This document shows positions 41,970-51,114 of a stretch of DNA of 64,000 bases, piece after piece. Positions within the stretch are counted from its first letter, which is position 1. Each line of letters starts with the position of its first letter. This stretch comes from Aldehydirespirator sp965200005 (GTDB taxonomy: Bacteria; Actinomycetota; Acidimicrobiia; Acidimicrobiales; Aldehydirespiratoraceae): the NCBI GenBank assembly GCA_965200005.1, contig OZ241331.1, forward strand, positions 2,418,001-2,482,000, in the 5' to 3' direction. The notes under the pieces were generated by a model, which saw nothing but the letters and a program-made list of their open reading frames with translations, did no database searches and was not told the origin of the DNA. The translations under genes were made by a program, and so were the position numbers.

Positions 41970-43501
41970 CGCAGCACCGCTGCTCGGTAGATGTCAGGGT
42001 CGATGAGATTGCGGGCCGCCTCCTCACTTAGTTCAAGGATGGGTCCGCTAAGCGCAGCAACGGCCAGCGTCGCTGCGACCGTCAAGGCAGTAGCACCGAC
42101 CGTAAGACGCCGACCCGGATGGGTGTCGGGCTTGGCGTCAACTGCCACATCGGTTGTCTCACTTTGCGTGGTAGCTGGGGCCGGCTGCGGTTGAGGCTCA
42201 GCGGGTTGTTTTCCCCAGAACACACCAATCCAGATCTTGGCCATTGATAGCAACGTGAGGATGCTCACAACGAGCGCGACTACCACAACCGGGTATGCAG
42301 CATCCGCGATGCCTGCATCAACGAGCGCAAGCTTGGCTACGAATCCCGAAAACGGAGGTAATCCGGCAAGGCTCAACGCAGGGAACGCAAACAGCACCGC
42401 CACGAATGGCGCTCGTTTGGCCATGCCACCGATGCGGTTGAGCGCCGACGTGCCCTCTCGCTCCTCAATCACGCCACCAACGAGGAACAGCACCGTCTTG
42501 GTGGGCATGTGGTGAATTAGGAACAGGATCGATCCGGCAACCCCTGCAACTGTGAACAGACCCAGACCCATGACCATGTAGCCGATCTGGCTGACGATAT
42601 GAAACGACAAGATCCGCTTGATGTCGTCCTGGGCCAAGGCACCGGCGACCCCGACAATCATTGTCACTGCCGCCACCGTCAAGATCACTGGTTTGAGATC
42701 ACTCATGGCAGTGAGGTTGTGGAACCGGATGAGCGAATACACCCCGATCTTTGTCAAAAGTCCAGCAAATACTGCGGTGATAGTTGTCGGTGCAGTCGGG
42801 TAACTGTCAGGCAACCAAGAAAACAGCGGGAACACCGCGGCTTTCGTGCCAAAGACAACAAGGAACCAGAGACCGATCGCAAAGCGCAGCTCTGATGGCA
42901 GAGCAGGAATGCGCTCGGCCAGAAGAGCCATATTGACGGTTCCACAGGCCCCGTAAACGAGAGCAACGCCGGTGAGGAACAACGCCGAGGCGAACAGGTT
43001 CATCACGACATAGGTCATACCTGAGCGAACCTGAGCCCGACGTGCCTGATGGGTCAACAAGACATAGCTCGATACCAAGATCAACTCGAACGCAACAAAC
43101 AGGGTGAAGAGGTCGCCCGTGAGGATCGCCAGCGACACGCCTGAGGTGAGCACGAGCAACAGTGGTCCGACCAGCGTGGGTTCAGCACTCCAGGGAACGT
43201 GACGCTGACCTAAGGCGTAGATCTCAACGAAGAAGATGGTGGCGGTCGCCACCAGCAGGATCAGCGCCGCGAACATGTCAGCCACCAGCACGATCCCCAA
43301 CTCGGGATTCCAACCCCCGACCCAGACCACGACAGTGCCGTCACTCGCCACTGCTGCCAGCAGCCAACCTGACAGAGCGGCGACCAGAGCGACTGTCCCG
43401 AGGGTGATCGTGTCACGTAGCACCCGGTGGTTGCGGGCCAACATTGCACCGGCCGCGGCAATGATCGGGCCGACAACGAGCAGTGCTACTACTGCGCTCA
43501 C
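41966..43501 (-). CDS. mnhD: Na+/H+ antiporter subunit D
   Basis: 511-aa proton-translocating subunit homologous to complex I NuoM/N. Conserved FELILVSSYVLLTHQARRA, GTKAAVFPLFSWLPDSYPTA (transmembrane Lys and following loop) and FHIVSQIGYMVMGLGLFTVA. A charged Gln/Pro/Thr-rich insert precedes the last helix. Four-base overlaps with mnhC and mnhE. Confidence 0.94.
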   Translation of the reverse strand: MSAVVALLVVGPIIAAAGAMLARNHRVLRDTITLGTVALVAALSGWLLAAVASDGTVVVWVGGWNPELGIVLVADMFAALILLVATATIFFVEIYALGQRHVPWSAEPTLVGPLLLVLTSGVSLAILTGDLFTLFVAFELILVSSYVLLTHQARRAQVRSGMTYVVMNLFASALFLTGVALVYGACGTVNMALLAERIPALPSELRFAIGLWFLVVFGTKAAVFPLFSWLPDSYPTAPTTITAVFAGLLTKIGVYSLIRFHNLTAMSDLKPVILTVAAVTMIVGVAGALAQDDIKRILSFHIVSQIGYMVMGLGLFTVAGVAGSILFLIHHMPTKTVLFLVGGVIEEREGTSALNRIGGMAKRAPFVAVLFAFPALSLAGLPPFSGFVAKLALVDAGIADAAYPVVVVALVVSILTLLSMAKIWIGVFWGKQPAEPQPQPAPATTQSETTDVAVDAKPDTHPGRRLTVGATALTVAATLAVAALSGPILELSEEAARNLIDPDIYRAAVLR

Positions 43502-43920
43502 GGATTCGCGCCAGTGCTTTGATCAGAGCTAGTGCTACTAGCGGCACCAGAGTGCGCCTCTGCCTCTCTTGCGGCTTTGGTGGCGATACGGCGATCCTCA
43601 ACGTCATCTTCAACGAGGTCGTCGCCCGTGAGTGTGTGCTGGCGTTTACCCAGGGCCAGCAAGAAAAGTGTCAGGCCAAACGAGATGACGATGGCGGTGA
43701 GAGAAAGCGCGTGAGGTAGGGGGTTTGACATCTGGGTCGGTGAGGCGATGTCTGCAAGTGGGGGCTGTCCCGCCGGGCCACCGGCCGCCAGCAACCCAAG
43801 CACAGCAGCATGACCCAGCATCGAGAATCCCAGCACGATCCTGCTCAACGAACGTGCCGTCACGAGATAGGTGCCGATTCCAGCCAGCGAGCCGACCGCT
43901 AGCACCAGCGCGACACTCAT
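43498..43920 (-). CDS. mnhC: Na+/H+ antiporter subunit C
   Basis: 140-aa NuoK-like subunit: LVTARSLSRIVLGFSMLGHA and DIASPTQMSNPLPHALSLTA followed by VISFGLTLFLLAL, as in MrpC. An acidic cytosolic tail of ~45 residues follows the last helix. 40 bases after mnhB. Confidence 0.92.
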   Translation of the reverse strand: MSVALVLAVGSLAGIGTYLVTARSLSRIVLGFSMLGHAAVLGLLAAGGPAGQPPLADIASPTQMSNPLPHALSLTAIVISFGLTLFLLALGKRQHTLTGDDLVEDDVEDRRIATKAAREAEAHSGAASSTSSDQSTGANP

Positions 43921-43960
43921 TTGAGACTCACTTGAGGCTGCGGCTCATATTGGCTCACAT

Positions 43961-44398
43961 TCATGTCTGGCCTGCTGGATCATCAAGACCTAACGACCTA
44001 GTCCCGAAGCCAGCGATCACCGCTTCGAACAGGCCCACGACAATCAATGTCACCCCGGCATCAAATAGCAGTGCCGTGCCCGACTTGACCGTCCCCAGCA
44101 CGGGTAACTCAAACTTCCAGACGACTTGATCCAAAAAGGTGCCTCCGAACACCAGCGGTGCCACCGTCACGGAGGCAGCCACCAGTCCGCCGGTAGCCAA
44201 CAAAGTGTTGGCGTTGGCTGGACGGCGCAGGCCCGAAATAGTGCGAAGCGCGACCACCGCGCCGATCACGAGTCCAGCAGCGAAGCCGCCACCTGGGCGG
44301 TTGTGTCCCGCAAAGAACAAGTAAGCCGCGACCACAAGCGCCAGCGGGCTTGACGCCTGCACAGCCATGCGCATCACGGGCGAGCGTGCTGCGATCAT
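43961..44398 (-). CDS. mnhB: Na+/H+ antiporter subunit B
   Basis: 145-aa MrpB subunit with four hydrophobic helices, the FFAGHNRPGGGFAAGLV-type motif (here YLFFAGHNRPGGGFAAGLVI) and GTFLDQVVWKFELPVLGTVK. Start overlaps the mnhA stop by four bases. Confidence 0.94.
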   Translation of the reverse strand: MIAARSPVMRMAVQASSPLALVVAAYLFFAGHNRPGGGFAAGLVIGAVVALRTISGLRRPANANTLLATGGLVAASVTVAPLVFGGTFLDQVVWKFELPVLGTVKSGTALLFDAGVTLIVVGLFEAVIAGFGTRSLGLDDPAGQT

Positions 44399-46686
44399 CG
44401 CAAATGTCCTGAGTTGGCTACCGGCTCGGGTTCGACATCATCGTCGACCTCGCGCCTGCGAGTCAGCGCTAGCACCCCGATCGACACGACAAGCAAGACC
44501 ACGATCTCGCCCAGGGTGTCTAAACCACGGATGTCTGTCAGGATCACGTTTACGAGGTTGTTGCCGCCACCCTCGGTCACTCCCTGCTGACTAAGAGCCT
44601 CGATGGGTGGAGTGGCTTGCCGGTTCCCTCCAGTCGCGAGCAGCGCGATCGTTACCGTTGCGCCAACGAGGACAGCGACGCTCAGGCGGGTCGTTCGCCA
44701 ACCGAGCCCGGATCGCGGGAACCGTCGTGTCAGATGACCGAGTCCCATCACGAATCCAGCCACAATCACGATCTCAATCACGAGTTGAGTAAGTGCCAGA
44801 TCAGGTGCGCCATGAGCAACAAACAGTCCCGCAACCCCAATGCCGACAGCGCCGAGTCCCATGGCGGCGCCAAGACGAGAGTGAACTAGGGCTGCTGTCA
44901 ATGCAGCGACAGCTACCAGCACCGCAAGGAAGGCTTGCGTCGTGCTATCCCACCGGTACAGGCCGTCGAGATTCAAGGCAAAGACGAAGGGCACCATTGC
45001 TAGCCCCGAGGTGGCTGCCATAGCAGCGAGGTAGGCCGGCAGCGAACCATGTTGCACTCGGGCTGTGAGCCATTGTGTAGCCCGCAACAGTCGGTGGATG
45101 ATGGAGTCGACGAGCTCGGCACCAAACGGGTGAAGCGGTCGTATCGAGCGACTCGGCAGCACACTGGCAAGTGTCAGACCAACGACCAGCACACCAAACG
45201 ACACAGCCAGACCAACAGTCAGCCCGGGCCAACGATGTAGTCCGTAGGAACTCGCTTCCGGGTTGATGTCGATGGCACTTGCTCGCACCCAGTCGCTGAC
45301 GGTTCCCAGCAACAGGAACGCAACCAATCCGGCGGCACCGAGCACACCGGCGACTGCGGTCAAGGCCCTTCGCTGAGGCCCGACCCGGGTCGATGCAGCG
45401 CCGGGAGCGTCAGCGAACACACCCCTCAGCAACCTCACGGTGTAGGCGACCGTGAGCACCGATCCTCCGATCACACCGGCGGCGACTACCGCACCACTGA
45501 AACCTGAGAGCTGCAGCACGGCTTCGATGGCGGCTTCCTTGGCCGGGAATCCCACTAGCGGCGGTATCGCGGCCATCGACGCACCTGCTAACACCGCGAT
45601 CACGAAAGGCGTTGGCATGGTTCGCCACAGGCCGCTGAGTTGGTTGATGTCGCGGGTGCCGGTGCGAACATCAATCTCGCCAATCACCATGAACAGTGCA
45701 GCCTTGAACAGGGCGTGCGCTACCAGGATCGCCATTGCAGCAAAGGTGCCCTTTGCGGTGCCCACCGACAGCAGGGCAACCATCAGCCCGAGCTGTGACA
45801 CCGTGCTCCAGGCCAGGATCAGCTTTGCGTCACGCTGACGCAAGGCCCCGATCCCGCCCCAGATCATGGTGATGAGACCGAGCGTGGTGCCAACCGGCTG
45901 CCAGATAGCGACCGAACCCAAAACAGGCGACGCAATCGCCACGAGCACCACTCCGGCCTTTACCATCGTCGCCGAGTGCAGGTAGGCGCTTACTGGCGTG
46001 GGTGCTGCCATCGCACCTGGAAGCCAAACATGAAACGGGAACTGTGCTGACTTCGTCGCTGCGGCAGCTAATACCAGAGCGGCTGCAACAGTTGCTCGTG
46101 TCCCCGACAGGGCGCCCATCTCCGACAGGCGAGCCGTCCCGGCAACATCGGCTGCTATCACGCAACCGGCAAGCAGCGCCAATCCTCCACCTGAGGTGAT
46201 TAGCAGTGCTCGTCGAGCCGCTAGCAACGCCACAGGGTCGGTCTGTTTGTGGCCGATTAGCAGGAACGAAGTGATCGAGGTGAGTTCCCAGAACACGAAA
46301 AGTGTCCAGATCGAATCCGCCCAGACGATCCCGACCATCGACGCGCTAAACGCCAGCAGTGTCGCTGCGAAGCGACCGGTGCCGGAGGTTCCGGGTTTGA
46401 AGTAGCCCGTTGAGTACACGAACACTCCGACACCAATGCCCGAGATGATCACGGTTAACAACGCGGCGAAAGGTCCGACACTAAAGGCGATCTCCAGGTC
46501 GATCTGGGTTACCCATGACAACTCCGCAGTAGCCGGGGCGGTCGTTTCAAGACGTGGGAGTGCCCAGATCGTGGTCAGCGCAGGGGCAAACGCACCCAGC
46601 ACCAGGCTGAAGCGACCCAGCCGGTCACCCGCAGCAGCAAGCACCGCCACACCGATGCCATGAGCGATGAGCAGCAGCCAGATCAT
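44395..46686 (-). CDS. mnhA: Na+/H+ antiporter subunit A
   Basis: 763-aa NuoL-like main subunit. Seen: FWELTSITSFLLIGHKQTDP (catalytic-type Glu), ATKSAQFPFHVWLPGAMAAP (transmembrane Lys), SATMVKAGVVLVAI, and a C-terminal extension with ALVHSRLGAAMGLGAVGIG and GAPDLALTQLVIEIVIV typical of MrpA. ATG 46686. First gene of the seven-gene operon (A-B-C-D-E-F-G), conferring Na+ efflux and pH homeostasis. Confidence 0.95.
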   Translation of the reverse strand: MIWLLLIAHGIGVAVLAAAGDRLGRFSLVLGAFAPALTTIWALPRLETTAPATAELSWVTQIDLEIAFSVGPFAALLTVIISGIGVGVFVYSTGYFKPGTSGTGRFAATLLAFSASMVGIVWADSIWTLFVFWELTSITSFLLIGHKQTDPVALLAARRALLITSGGGLALLAGCVIAADVAGTARLSEMGALSGTRATVAAALVLAAAATKSAQFPFHVWLPGAMAAPTPVSAYLHSATMVKAGVVLVAIASPVLGSVAIWQPVGTTLGLITMIWGGIGALRQRDAKLILAWSTVSQLGLMVALLSVGTAKGTFAAMAILVAHALFKAALFMVIGEIDVRTGTRDINQLSGLWRTMPTPFVIAVLAGASMAAIPPLVGFPAKEAAIEAVLQLSGFSGAVVAAGVIGGSVLTVAYTVRLLRGVFADAPGAASTRVGPQRRALTAVAGVLGAAGLVAFLLLGTVSDWVRASAIDINPEASSYGLHRWPGLTVGLAVSFGVLVVGLTLASVLPSRSIRPLHPFGAELVDSIIHRLLRATQWLTARVQHGSLPAYLAAMAATSGLAMVPFVFALNLDGLYRWDSTTQAFLAVLVAVAALTAALVHSRLGAAMGLGAVGIGVAGLFVAHGAPDLALTQLVIEIVIVAGFVMGLGHLTRRFPRSGLGWRTTRLSVAVLVGATVTIALLATGGNRQATPPIEALSQQGVTEGGGNNLVNVILTDIRGLDTLGEIVVLLVVSIGVLALTRRREVDDDVEPEPVANSGHLR

Positions 46687-46837
46687 CCGGTCGTGCTCAG
46701 CCGACCGTGCGAGTGCTCGTTCACAGCAGGTTCACAACAGGAGTTTCACAGGGGCCGAGCTACTCGGATCGTGAACTGGCGCTTGGATTCCCGGAGTGGA
46801 AATGCAGGCACACTAGTAGAAACAGCAAGCGTTGCTC

Positions 46838-48706
46838 TCAGATTGACAGCAATGTGGCGGCGACGATGGTGCTCAAGACTGCAATGGTTACCGGTAGCCC
46901 GAGCCGCAGGTAGTCCGTGAAGCGATACCCGCCCGGGCCGTACACCATCGTGTTCGTCTGATAGCCGATAGGTGTCAGAAATGATGAGCTAGCGGCGATC
47001 CCTACACCGATTGCGAGGGTGCGTCCGTTAAGACTCTCCTGGCTTGCTACCGACTGCACGATCGGGAAGAGCAAGGCGACAGCGGCACTGTTGGTGACAA
47101 GTTCGGTGAGAAGCCAGGTGGCGATCACCAGTCCGACGACAATGCCGACCTCACCTAGCGGGCCGAACACGCCAATGATGCCATTCGCGAGTTGATCTGC
47201 CAGACCTGTGGATTGCACCGCTGAGCCAAGACCGAACGCTGCCGCGATCATGATGATCACGCTCATGTCCACCGCGTCCCGTGCTTCGTTTGGGGACAGC
47301 ACCAGGGCTGCTACCAGCACCAGGACACCCAGAGCTGCTGAACGCAAGACACTAAAGGAGCCACCGGTCGCTACCGGCAGCGCGACTATCCCAATCATTA
47401 CCGCACCTGCGATCCATGCGTTTGGCAGCACGGCGCGCGGCATCGCAAAGCGGGGTGCTTCGACTTCGGCCTCATTGCCTAGATCAAGCTCGGCGTCGTC
47501 GAATGTTGGATCAAGTGCGGGTGGCAGACCTAGGTCGACCCGTGCGATTAGCAGGAACAGTCCCCGGTCACGCCAGCGTCGCCGGAAGTTGTCGTCAGCT
47601 ATCAGCAGCAAGCTGTCGCCATGATGTAGCACGACCCGGTCGAGCCGTGAGCGCAACTCTTCACCTGATCGGTGGATAGCTACGACAACACCACCGAGGT
47701 TGTTGCGAAAGTCGCTATCACGAAGTGTCCGACCAATCAGCGGTGAGGTGTTGCTAATCACTGCCTCAAAGAACGACGTTCTTGCGGGGACACCGTCGAG
47801 CAAGTGTCCCTGGTCGCCTGCGAGTCCGGCATAAGTCTTTAGGGCGACGATGTCGTCTGCTGCGGCTCGAAACGACAGTCCGTCGCCACCTTGAAGTTCG
47901 ACCTCGCTGGTCACCTCAAGGTTCTGGTTGCGCCGGTCAAGGCCGATCAGCCTGGCATTGGGCATCCGCAACAGGCGGGTCTCTCCAAGTTGGCGGCCGA
48001 CTAGCGCACCTCGGTTCCCTATTGAGTCCCAGCCTTCAACTACGAAGCGCACCAGGTACTCACGCACCCCTCCCCGCTCGGCGCTGCCGGTTCGGTAGCG
48101 GTCTGGGAGCAGGAGCGGGCCAAGTAACAGGATTGTCACTAACCCGGCGACCGCAGCAGGCAACCCGATCGGTATGAGTTCGAACATGCCGAGTCCGTCC
48201 TGGCCTGACTCCTCCAGCAAACCCGAGACCAGCAGGTTGGTAGATGTGCCGATCAGCGTGACCGCACCACCGAGGATCGCCGCGTACGAGATGGGTATCA
48301 GGATTCGTGAGGGCGCAAATCGCTCTTCCTCGCTCCAGCGCACGATCGGATCGATCAGCATCGCCACGATTGGCGTGTTCGAAAAGAATGCAGAGGCGGC
48401 GCTGATGGGCAGGGTGAGGCGCGCCATCGTTGCTCGTAGCCCATGACCGGGCTTCAAAACTGACTGCAACACGGGTGTCAGTGCGTTTGTGCGCTCGATG
48501 GCTCTTGCCGCTACGTAGAGCATCGCGACGGTGAGGGGCGCTGGGTTAGAAAAGCCGGCGAAGGCTTGAGCAGGTGTGATGATGCCGATCGTGAACAGCA
48601 CTATCGTGGCGCCGACTACACCGGTCGCGGGCGCGACCCAATCGCGGATCAGCGCAAGGGCCATGATTGCGAGCACAGCAACGGTGATCCACGCGTCGAC
48701 GTTCAC
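46838..48706 (-). CDS. SLC13/DASS-family transporter with cytosolic RCK_C-like domains
   Basis: 622-aa inner-membrane transporter. Membrane halves (~1-200 and ~400-622) flank a hydrophilic middle resembling TrkA-C/RCK_C domains (VGRQLGETRLLRMPNARLIG; IGRTLRDSDFRNNLGGVVVA). Motifs SNTPIVAMLIDPIV, GTSTNLLVSGLL and TNSAAVALLFPIVQS are the SNT-type clamshell residues of Na+-coupled sulfate/dicarboxylate carriers. Substrate not determinable. It follows mnhA upstream on the same strand with a 151-base gap holding no gene. Confidence 0.88.
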   Translation of the reverse strand: MNVDAWITVAVLAIMALALIRDWVAPATGVVGATIVLFTIGIITPAQAFAGFSNPAPLTVAMLYVAARAIERTNALTPVLQSVLKPGHGLRATMARLTLPISAASAFFSNTPIVAMLIDPIVRWSEEERFAPSRILIPISYAAILGGAVTLIGTSTNLLVSGLLEESGQDGLGMFELIPIGLPAAVAGLVTILLLGPLLLPDRYRTGSAERGGVREYLVRFVVEGWDSIGNRGALVGRQLGETRLLRMPNARLIGLDRRNQNLEVTSEVELQGGDGLSFRAAADDIVALKTYAGLAGDQGHLLDGVPARTSFFEAVISNTSPLIGRTLRDSDFRNNLGGVVVAIHRSGEELRSRLDRVVLHHGDSLLLIADDNFRRRWRDRGLFLLIARVDLGLPPALDPTFDDAELDLGNEAEVEAPRFAMPRAVLPNAWIAGAVMIGIVALPVATGGSFSVLRSAALGVLVLVAALVLSPNEARDAVDMSVIIMIAAAFGLGSAVQSTGLADQLANGIIGVFGPLGEVGIVVGLVIATWLLTELVTNSAAVALLFPIVQSVASQESLNGRTLAIGVGIAASSSFLTPIGYQTNTMVYGPGGYRFTDYLRLGLPVTIAVLSTIVAATLLSI

Positions 48707-48820
48707 CGATGCCCCCGTTCGCTTACTACGACGGCTCGCGATGGTAGGCGACCTACCATGCGGTTGCAGCAGCAGGCTTCATGCGATGTCACCGAATCGC
48801 TACTTCAAGCCCGCTGAGCG

Positions 48821-48852
48821 ACCGCCCGGCTGACCCACCGCCCGGCTGACCC
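48821..48852. repeat. 16-base tandem repeat
   Basis: ACCGCCCGGCTGACCC is repeated exactly twice in tandem (48821-48836, 48837-48852), with a further ACCGCCCGG-like partial after 48858. It lies in the 195-base divergent gap between the SLC13 and VOC genes. Confidence 0.6.
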
Positions 48853-48901
48853 ACCGAACCGCCCGGATCAGTCGACCACCCCGAAACAACGAGGAGACAC
48901 G

Positions 48902-49303
48902 ATGCGCCGTATGCATATAGGACTACAGGTTGAGGATCTGGAGGCTTCGATTGACTTCTATACGAGGTTTTTCGGGATGGAGCCAACGCTGCGTCGCCCC
49001 GACTATGCAAAGTGGATGCTGGATGATCCGAGGGTGAATTTCTCGCTTGATGTGCATGGCGAGGGCCCGCCCGGTTCGGCCCATTACGGGATACAGGTTG
49101 AGTCAAGGCCCGAGTTGCAACAGATGCGTGAGCACATCGACTCGGTTGGCATGTCCCGTGACGATCAGAACGACCTCGTGTGCGGTTACCAACTACAGCA
49201 CAAGTCTTGGGTTACCGATCCTGATGGGTTGATGTGGGAAGCCTTCTTCACCGAGGGTCTAGCCGACGAGGGTTACGGCACAGCTGAAATGCCCGACCGA
49301 TAG
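48902..49303 (+). CDS. VOC-family protein, CadI/ArsI-like
   Basis: 133-aa glyoxalase-fold protein. The opening MHIGLQVEDLEASIDFYTRF, PDYAKWMLDDPRVNFSLDVH and HYGIQVESRPELQ follow the CadI/ArsI pattern (cadmium-induced protein; C-As lyase). ArsI has a Cys-Cys pair before Tyr; here the segment is LVCGYQLQHKSWVTDPDG, keeping one Cys. Metal ligands likely His5, His near residue 62 and Glu near 117. GAGGAG five bases before the ATG fixes the start. Organoarsenical or metal role is inference. Confidence 0.78.
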   Translation: MRRMHIGLQVEDLEASIDFYTRFFGMEPTLRRPDYAKWMLDDPRVNFSLDVHGEGPPGSAHYGIQVESRPELQQMREHIDSVGMSRDDQNDLVCGYQLQHKSWVTDPDGLMWEAFFTEGLADEGYGTAEMPDR

Positions 49304-49376
49304 GTCCGGGGCGGATAGGTCACCTACCCGCTGATTGATCAGACAGTAGACCGAAGGGTCAGGAATCACTCAGCCA

Positions 49377-51095
49377 TCAATTGAGGCTGGGGCCGGTTGT
49401 GTGAGTGCCGGAGCGCAGCAGCTTGCCAGGTCGCAGGTCGCTGAATTGGCCGTTGCGCACAACTTCGGTGCCATTGCAGATGACGTGCTTGATGCCTGTG
49501 CCTTCTGCGTAGAGGCGAGACGCTCCAGCGGGCAAGTCGCTTCGCAGAGACGTGGGTGAAGTGCCGATCGTGGTCTCATCAAGCACGACAATGTCGGCGT
49601 AGGCACCTTCGGTAAGTACTCCCCTACCGACAATCCCATACAGCTTCGCCGGAACTTCGGTAATCGGGTGTATGGCCTCTTCAAGCGAAAGCAAGCCCCT
49701 CTTGACGACTGCTTCGTTAAGCATGACAGTGGCATAGTTCGCGCTTAGGAAGAGGTCTAGGTGCGCACCAGCATCGGAAGCACCGATTACAGCCCGACGG
49801 TCACGCCAGATCTCAACCCGGGCCGCCCAATCCTCGTCGGAATCCTGTGGTGCTGGGTTGCCAAACGATGTCTGTAGGTCGTCAAGCGCCAGGTCACACA
49901 GCACATCAAAGGGAGCGCGGCCACGTTCGGATGCGATGTCTGCGACAGTGCGACCGATGCAGTCTGCGTTTACAGCAGCGGCGGTGTGCAGGATCGTCAT
50001 GCGCTCCCAATGAGCCAGAGACCGCAGTGGATGGTTCGACTGGGCCAAGTCGTTGAGCCGTTTGCGCTCTCGTGGGTCCGCGAGAACCTGACGCTTCTCA
50101 TCGCTTGGCAGCAACATCACTTCCTCCCACTGCGGGAGGGCATCAAGCACGAAGCCGCTGTTGAAATTGAGATGTAACGACAGCGTCATCGGAACCGTCA
50201 GAGCAACCACCTTGGCACCGTGAGTTGCCGCATGATCTCCGGCTTGGAGCTTTGTTTGGTTCATCGCAAGTGAGCGCCTCGTGACGGTCATGACGTTCCA
50301 GTTGAGAGGGCTTTGGGCAGCTGCTGACATGTCGGTCATCAACTCGATTGCCCAGGGCTCAAAGGGCCCGATAGCAGGGATGAACTCCAACGATGTGCCG
50401 TCGTAGGGGGCCAGCACCGATGACAGTGCCACCAACTCAGACATCTCTGCGCAGCGACTCGGCACCATGTTGCCCATCGGGTCGTTGTGAGTGCGTGACC
50501 ACGATGACGAGAACCCCAAAGCACCTGCTTCTAAGCCGTCTCGCAGCAGGTCTTGCATGGCTGATAGTTCGTGGGGATCGGCGGCTCGTGCCACGCTGTC
50601 TTTACCCATCACAACTCGCCGGATGGCCGAATGTCCGACCTTGAACCCGGCGTTGATCATCAGGTGACCTTCGATGGCGTCGAAGTACTCAGCTGTGGTT
50701 GACCAGTCCCAACTAACGCCACTTCGCAGGCTCTCAAGCGGGATGCCTTCGACGCGAGCGAGCATCCGCATTAGGTAGTCGCCATGGGAGGGGTCATCGC
50801 CAAGTGGTGCGATCGTGAAGCCGCAGTTGCCTCCGATGACTGTGGTCACACCGTGCAGCGGCGACGGTGACAGCGTCTCATCCCAGAACACCTGGGCGTC
50901 AAGATGCGTGTGAACATCGATGAAGCCGGGAGTCGCCACAAGCCCTGCGGCGTCGACAGTGGTGGCAGCCTGCGCGCCGTTGAGGTCGCCGATTGCGGAG
51001 ATCCGCTCGCCGACTATCCCGATATCGGCGCGGCGGCGAGGCCCACCCCGACCGTCGACTAACTCACAACCCCGGATCAGGAGATCGAACATCAA
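49377..51095 (-). CDS. N-acyl-D-amino-acid deacylase/amidohydrolase family protein
   Basis: 572-aa metallohydrolase. N-terminal metal motif GFIDVHTHLDAQVFWDETLS, GGNCGFTIAPLG (Cys ligand region) and C-terminal GASDAGAHLDLF and YADIVVLDETTI match D-aminoacylase-like amidohydrolases. It hydrolyses cyclic or linear amide bonds; substrate unknown. Second Met is one codon after the first. The gene ends 73 bases from the convergent VOC stop. Confidence 0.87.
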   Translation of the reverse strand: MMFDLLIRGCELVDGRGGPRRRADIGIVGERISAIGDLNGAQAATTVDAAGLVATPGFIDVHTHLDAQVFWDETLSPSPLHGVTTVIGGNCGFTIAPLGDDPSHGDYLMRMLARVEGIPLESLRSGVSWDWSTTAEYFDAIEGHLMINAGFKVGHSAIRRVVMGKDSVARAADPHELSAMQDLLRDGLEAGALGFSSSWSRTHNDPMGNMVPSRCAEMSELVALSSVLAPYDGTSLEFIPAIGPFEPWAIELMTDMSAAAQSPLNWNVMTVTRRSLAMNQTKLQAGDHAATHGAKVVALTVPMTLSLHLNFNSGFVLDALPQWEEVMLLPSDEKRQVLADPRERKRLNDLAQSNHPLRSLAHWERMTILHTAAAVNADCIGRTVADIASERGRAPFDVLCDLALDDLQTSFGNPAPQDSDEDWAARVEIWRDRRAVIGASDAGAHLDLFLSANYATVMLNEAVVKRGLLSLEEAIHPITEVPAKLYGIVGRGVLTEGAYADIVVLDETTIGTSPTSLRSDLPAGASRLYAEGTGIKHVICNGTEVVRNGQFSDLRPGKLLRSGTHTTGPSLN

Positions 51096-51114
51096 GCGAC
51101 GCTAGCTGCCGGTG

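Noticed and set aside
48821..48852. Tandem 16-base repeat considered as a CRISPR or regulatory array
   Set aside because: Only two units without spacers; kept as a simple repeat.
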